Shown one piece after another: positions 14,484 through 18,611 of a stretch of DNA of 18,611 nucleotides. Below the pieces are notes generated by a model. The model had not been told where the DNA came from. It made no database searches and saw only the letters and a list, made by a program, of their open reading frames with translations. How positions within the stretch are numbered: position 1 is the first letter of the stretch; every line of letters starts with the position of its first letter. The translations under genes and the position numbers were made by a program. Origin of the DNA: Tenericutes bacterium ADurb.BinA155 (lineage in GTDB: Bacteria > Bacillota_I > Bacilli_A > RFN20 > CAG-826); the NCBI GenBank assembly GCA_002068375.1, contig MVZL01000009.1:1-18611 (forward strand), read 5' to 3'.

Positions 14484-15596
14484 ATGAAACCCTGGAAAAT
14501 TGGAGATCACAACCCCTTCGGATTCCAGCCCGACTTCTCGCGGACTAACGTTTTCAATATCGATAACGTCGATAAGTCTTCGACCTTAGCTTCCGCGAGC
14601 GAAAAGGCGAGCCAGTCCCACATGCGGCCTTCGACTTCCTTCGTCAAGGATTCGATCAAACGCTTTGCCCATAACCCAGTCGCGATGACTTGCTTCATCT
14701 TGATGATCATCATCCTTTTGATGGTGATCTTCGTTCCGATCATTGTCCCGTATGGCTACGATGAGGACCTCTCGGTTGAAAATAACTTCGATCAGACTTT
14801 TAAATTCTTGGCCCCGTTCCAATACAGTGATACCGAAAAGGCCATGATCGCGAATGGTCAGTTTGTTTTCCCGCACATTTTCGGAACCGATTCGGCCTCG
14901 CGTGACTTCTTCGTTCGGGTCTTCTATGGCGCCCGGATTTCGCTCATCGTCGGCGTCTTCGCGGCCATCATCGTCTTGGTGATCGGATCGATTTACGGTG
15001 CCGTGAGCGGTTACTATGGCGGCAAGGTCGATATGGTGATGATGCGGATCGTCGATTTGATTTATTCGCTCCCGGATGTCGTTGTGATCATTCTCTTGGC
15101 CGCCGTTTTGAAGGAAGCGATCACGCTCGACGCCAATAGCTTCTTAGGCAAGCTTGGGGTTGGAATGATCTCAATCTTCATTGTTTTCGCCTTACTCTAT
15201 TGGGTTGGCATGGCTCGGCTTGTTCGCGGCCAAGTTTTGACCTTGAAGCAGCAAGAATATTGCTTAGCCGCCCGCTCGATGGGTTGCAAACCGTCTTTCA
15301 TCATCCGTAAGCACATGATTCCAAACTCGATGTCGATCATCATCATCTCGGCCGGCCTTGAAGTCCCGAGCGCAATCTTCACCGAATCCTTCTTAAGCTT
15401 CATCGGCTTAGGCGTTGATGCCCCGATGCCCTCCTTAGGCTCCCTTGCTAACGAAGGCCGCACCTTTCTCACTTCGATTCCGGCTCGGCCTTATCTTCTT
15501 TTCGCTCCGGCCTTACTCATTTGCTTCATTGTCTTATGCTTGAACCTCATCGGCGATGGCTTGCGCGATGCGTTTGACCCGAGGCTTCAGAGGTAA
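14484..15596 (+). CDS. oppC: Oligopeptide ABC transporter permease OppC
   Basis: This 370-residue protein is the second permease. It has a hydrophilic N-terminal extension of about 65 residues before the first span (about 69-92), longer than the 20-40 common in OppC. The FGTDSASRDFFVRVFYGARISL segment and the coupling motif (YCLAARSMGCKPSFIIRKHMIPNS) are the OppC/DppC hallmarks, and it ends with GDGLRDAFDPRL as family members do. GGAG at 14473-14476 overlaps the end of oppB and is 7 nt before the ATG. It would pair with OppB to form the membrane channel. Confidence 0.93.
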   Translation: MKPWKIGDHNPFGFQPDFSRTNVFNIDNVDKSSTLASASEKASQSHMRPSTSFVKDSIKRFAHNPVAMTCFILMIIILLMVIFVPIIVPYGYDEDLSVENNFDQTFKFLAPFQYSDTEKAMIANGQFVFPHIFGTDSASRDFFVRVFYGARISLIVGVFAAIIVLVIGSIYGAVSGYYGGKVDMVMMRIVDLIYSLPDVVVIILLAAVLKEAITLDANSFLGKLGVGMISIFIVFALLYWVGMARLVRGQVLTLKQQEYCLAARSMGCKPSFIIRKHMIPNSMSIIIISAGLEVPSAIFTESFLSFIGLGVDAPMPSLGSLANEGRTFLTSIPARPYLLFAPALLICFIVLCLNLIGDGLRDAFDPRLQR

Positions 15597-15600
15597 CGTT

Positions 15601-17496
15601 ATGGCAGAAAAAGAACCGTTATTGGTCGTCAAAGACCTCTGCACTTCCTTCGATATTCCCGCCGGCGAAGTCCGCTCGGTGGCCGGCATTTCCTTTAGCC
15701 TTGAAAAGGGCAAGATCCTCGGCATCGTCGGGGAGTCCGGCTCAGGCAAATCCGTCACGGCCGCCTCGCTGATGCAGATTTTGGTGAAGCCTGGTTACAT
15801 CAAAAGCGGCTCAATCCGCTTCAATGGCCAAGAATTGGTCGGGATGTCCGACCGGAGCCTTCGGGCGATCCGGGGCCATAAGATTTCGATGATCTTCCAG
15901 GATCCGATGACCGCGTTAAACCCGGTCTTTAAGATTGGTCACCAAATGGAAGAAGCGATCCTCTTGCACAAAGAAGACTACATCGACCATTTGACCGAAG
16001 CCGAGAAGCGGGCTCTCGATAGCGATGAGAATGCGCTTTATATCGCGGAGAACAACCTCGCGATCGCTGAGAAATCGGAAAAGAACGCGACCCGTGCGAC
16101 GGCTAAAGGGGAAAAAGATGTCCCTGACTTTAAAGGAAATATCGCGAACTTTAAAACGGAAATCGCTCAGTTAGAAGCCCAAATCAAAGTCGACCGGGCT
16201 ATTTACGAGACGGCCTTAGCCAAAGCGAAGGCTCAAGCCGCTCATGAAGAGGCCGCGGCCAAAACCGAATACGAGAAAGAACTGGCCAAAGCGAAAGTGA
16301 CCCTTCGCAATGCTTTACGAGGCCGCCATAGTGAAACCTATAACGAAGACGCCCGTTATGAGAATGAGCGGGCCGATGGTTTGCGTTCGCCTGAAATCCG
16401 GGTTCACGAAAAAGCCGCCGATGCGGCGTTAGCGAGCAAGAGCCAGCATGAAATCGCCGAGGCTGATGAGCTAGCCCCGCTTCATTTGGCCGCGGCTACT
16501 GCCGGCCCCGACTTTGACGGAACCGCTAATCAAAAGGCGGTCGAAGCGGTTAAAGCGAAATACGCTCCTCTGCTTGCGGCCGATCAAAAGGCCTACGAGG
16601 CGGCTTACGCGGAGGCGGAAACCGCGCGGAAAGCGATTCTCGCCGGGATTAAGTCCGCTCACGAAGCCCGGGTCAAAGAAGCGAAGAAACGCCGCCGGCA
16701 AATCATCAAAGCGGCTTATCGAGAAGTCTGGGATTGCCGTCATCGCTATGCCTCAAAGTTCAAAGTCACCCGTTGGAGCGCCCGGCAACGTTCCATCGAG
16801 ATGTTAAAGCTCGTTGGTATCACCAACCCCGAAAAACGGATGCAGCAATATCCTTTCGAATTTTCCGGGGGCATGCTCCAACGGGTCATGATCGCCATGG
16901 CCTTATTGACCAATCCGGATTTGCTGATCGCCGATGAACCGACGACCGCGCTTGACGTGACGATTCAGGCTCAGATTCTTGAGCTGATCAAGAATATCCA
17001 GAAGAAGTTAGGCATGGGGGTCATTATCATCACCCACGACCTTGGCGTGGTCGCTCAAGTCTGCGATGAAGTCGACGTCATGTACGCCGGGCGGATCATT
17101 GAACGCGGAACCTGCGACGAGATCTTCTACAATCCGCAGCACGAATACACCAAAGGCTTACTGGCTTCGATTCCTTCGGTCAACTCTTCCAAGAGTGAGA
17201 AACTCCATCCGATTGAGGGCAACCCCGTCGATGTATTTGCCTTGCCGAGCGGCTGCTCCTTCGCTCCGCGCTGCGGGCACTGCCTCAAGATTTGTTTGGA
17301 ACGTTATCCGGCCGAGCGCGAGATTGGACCCGGCCATATTTCGTCTTGTTTCTATAGCGCGTTCCAAGCCTATCAAGCGGGTAAGCTCACCAAAGAGCAA
17401 CTGGTCGCTTATTACAATCAATCTTTCCCCATCGATACACATAACGCCCGCGTGGCTAAATCCCATAAAGCCAAAGCGGTCAGAAAGGAGAAATAA
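15601..17496 (+). CDS. oppD: Oligopeptide ABC transporter ATPase OppD with a large internal insertion
   Basis: This 631-residue ATPase is nearly double the usual 330-360. Walker A GESGSGKS is at 44-51, the Q-loop IFQDP has Gln100, the signature FSGGMLQR is at 421-428, Walker B LLIADEP is at 441-447 and the H-loop has His479. Between Q-loop and signature (normally about 60 residues apart), roughly residues 131-395 are Ala/Glu/Lys-rich sequence with helical or coiled-coil character. All catalytic motifs are kept, so it should be active. The C-terminal oligopeptide-transporter domain has Cys552, 558, 565 and 583 (C-x5-C-x6-C-x17-C), the spacing proposed for a [4Fe-4S] cluster in DppD/OppD proteins. 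Start 15601 has AGAGG (15589-15593) 7 nt upstream; the in-frame ATG at 15556 lies inside oppC and is rejected. Confidence 0.93.
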   Translation: MAEKEPLLVVKDLCTSFDIPAGEVRSVAGISFSLEKGKILGIVGESGSGKSVTAASLMQILVKPGYIKSGSIRFNGQELVGMSDRSLRAIRGHKISMIFQDPMTALNPVFKIGHQMEEAILLHKEDYIDHLTEAEKRALDSDENALYIAENNLAIAEKSEKNATRATAKGEKDVPDFKGNIANFKTEIAQLEAQIKVDRAIYETALAKAKAQAAHEEAAAKTEYEKELAKAKVTLRNALRGRHSETYNEDARYENERADGLRSPEIRVHEKAADAALASKSQHEIAEADELAPLHLAAATAGPDFDGTANQKAVEAVKAKYAPLLAADQKAYEAAYAEAETARKAILAGIKSAHEARVKEAKKRRRQIIKAAYREVWDCRHRYASKFKVTRWSARQRSIEMLKLVGITNPEKRMQQYPFEFSGGMLQRVMIAMALLTNPDLLIADEPTTALDVTIQAQILELIKNIQKKLGMGVIIITHDLGVVAQVCDEVDVMYAGRIIERGTCDEIFYNPQHEYTKGLLASIPSVNSSKSEKLHPIEGNPVDVFALPSGCSFAPRCGHCLKICLERYPAEREIGPGHISSCFYSAFQAYQAGKLTKEQLVAYYNQSFPIDTHNARVAKSHKAKAVRKEK

Positions 17497-17498
17497 CC

Positions 17499-18611
17499 AT
17501 GGCAAAGACTCGCGTCAGCAAAACTAAACAGACCAAAGTCGTCGCGGTCAAACCCGCGGTCGTTTCGGCGACCCCGATTCCCGCGGAAAAAGCGGAAAGC
17601 AGTGCCCCCTCCCTCGTGGTTTCTCCTAAACCCGTTGTCGCTTCCACGACCCAAAAGGCCGACTATATCTTGAAAGTCCGTCATCTCAAGATGTATTTCC
17701 CGATTCAAACCGGTTTCTTCAAAACGAAGGAGCTGAAAGCCGTCGACGACGTTTCCTTTGAGGTGAAGCGCGGCGAGACTCTAGGCATCGTCGGGGAGTC
17801 TGGCTGCGGTAAGACCACGCTCGGCCGCACGATCCTCCACCTCTATGAACCCACCGATGGCAAGATTGTTTTCAATGGCCGCGAAATTCGGTCTAAGAGC
17901 AACTACGTTCACAAGATCAAAAGTTTAAAAGATGCGCATGAGATCGCCTTAAAAACGATCAATGACGAGTTCGAGAAGCTTTCGGAAAAGAACGAGGCCG
18001 CGACCAAAGCCAAAGACGAGAAGATTGCCGAAGAGAATAAATCCTATCAAGCAACGGTTGCGGTGGAGCGTAAGAACCGCAAAGCCTACCAGGAAGACGT
18101 TAAATACCTCCACGCCCACGCCCAAATGGTCTTCCAAGACCCCTATAGTTCACTCGACCCTCGGATGACGGTCGAGGACATCATTGCTGAACCTCTCGAT
18201 GCCCACGATGTCATTAAGAACGAACAGAAAGCGGCCATTCACGCCCATTATGATCCCTTGATTCAAGCGGCTCGCGAGGCCTACCAAGCTCTTCCCGATA
18301 AGAAGAGCCCCGAAGCGGCGAAGAAGCAACAAGAAATCACCACGCTATGCAAGGAAAGACAGCATGATCTCTTCTTCGTCTTCAAAACCGCGAAAGCCGA
18401 GCGCCATGCTCGGGTCATCAAGTTGATGGAAACGGTTGGCCTTAGCCCCGAGCAGGCGACCCGTTACCCCCACGAATTCAGCGGCGGTCAACGTCAGCGG
18501 ATCGGGATTGCCCGTTCGTTGGCTCTTAACCCCGATCTCATTGTTTGCGATGAACCGGTCTCGGCCTTGGACGTTTCGATTCAGGCCCAGGTCCTCAATA
18601 CTTTCGAAGAG
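17499..18611 (+). CDS. oppF: Oligopeptide ABC transporter ATPase OppF, 3' end outside window, with two insertions
   Basis: The frame is open from ATG 17499 to the last base; 371 residues are visible. AAAGGAG (17484-17490) is 8 nt upstream and oppD ends 2 nt before the start. A Lys/Ala/Val/Pro-rich extension of about 54 residues precedes the ATPase fold. Walker A GESGCGKT is at 99-106, the Q-loop [15 protein letters not shown] has Gln213, the signature FSGGQRQ is at 327-333, Walker B LIVCDEP at 347-353 and the D-loop SALD at 355-358. Two charged stretches interrupt the fold: about 131-205 between Walker A and the Q-loop (some 60 residues more than usual), and about 235-303 between Q-loop and signature (some 50 more than usual). 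[11 protein letters not shown] and [10 protein letters not shown] mark it as OppF rather than OppD. The H-loop and C-terminal domain are beyond the edge. Confidence 0.93.
   Translation, partial: MAKTRVSKTKQTKVVAVKPAVVSATPIPAEKAESSAPSLVVSPKPVVASTTQKADYILKVRHLKMYFPIQTGFFKTKELKAVDDVSFEVKRGETLGIVGESGCGKTTLGRTILHLYEPTDGKIVFNGREIRSKSNYVHKIKSLKDAHEIALKTINDEFEKLSEKNEAATKAKDEKIAEENKSYQATVAVERKNRKAYQEDVKYLHAHAQMVFQDPYSSLDPRMTVEDIIAEPLDAHDVIKNEQKAAIHAHYDPLIQAAREAYQALPDKKSPEAAKKQQEITTLCKERQHDLFFVFKTAKAERHARVIKLMETVGLSPEQATRYPHEFSGGQRQRIGIARSLALNPDLIVCDEPVSALDVSIQAQVLNTFEE

Noticed and set aside
1..18611. Recoded TGA (Mollicutes code)
   Set aside because: mntP, patatin, the first PII gene and oppB all end properly at TGA, and Trp is encoded by TGG.
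1..18611. CRISPR arrays, tRNAs, insertion sequences or attachment sites
   Set aside because: I saw no repeat-spacer pattern, tRNA cloverleaf, transposase or terminal inverted repeats.

Overview
The window is a compact, gene-dense bacterial stretch of roughly balanced GC. It uses ordinary stop codons (several genes end in TGA, so TGA is not read as Trp). Shine-Dalgarno sites are strong (GGAGG, AAAGGAG), and there is a lipoprotein with a lipobox, a YfhO-type membrane protein, a perfect match to the Gram-positive catabolite box (cre), and Opp ATPases with large insertions like those known in mycoplasmas. Together these suggest a Bacillota lineage, probably an uncultured Bacilli/Erysipelotrichia/Mollicutes-related gut-type organism. 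This placement is inference; there is no rRNA or other marker here.

Region 1 (1-2828) is a two-gene putrescine module. The first gene enters from the left edge and is a fusion of the C-terminal part of an Orn/Lys/Arg-type (presumably arginine) decarboxylase with a complete agmatine deiminase. The second gene is N-carbamoylputrescine amidase. Together they would turn arginine into putrescine through agmatine and N-carbamoylputrescine. An unlisted 36-residue single-span membrane protein lies on the minus strand at 2825-2935, tail to tail with the amidase gene and head to head with the next gene.

Region 2 (2936-6197) holds mntP (Mn efflux), a convergent secreted lipoprotein of the 5'-nucleotidase family with a long Ser/Thr linker, and a divergent patatin-like lipase. 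mntP and the patatin gene have -10 boxes so close to their ATG that their mRNAs look nearly leaderless.

Region 3 (6222-13044) looks like one transcription unit: an RluA-family pseudouridine synthase, a DUF1538 membrane protein, two different PII-type signalling proteins, and a very large YfhO-family membrane protein. The genes overlap or abut. The PII pair next to DUF1538 suggests a transporter gated by PII sensors.

Region 4 (13045-13540) is non-coding. It contains a stand-alone RNA gene of about 235 nt with its own -35/-10 promoter and a clean intrinsic terminator, then a cre-like site, a second promoter that resembles the first, and a leader hairpin ahead of the last operon.

Region 5 (13541-18611) is an oppBCDF oligopeptide ABC importer operon. 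OppF runs off the right edge, and no substrate-binding protein gene is visible. Both ATPases carry long charged, helix-rich insertions inside the nucleotide-binding domain.
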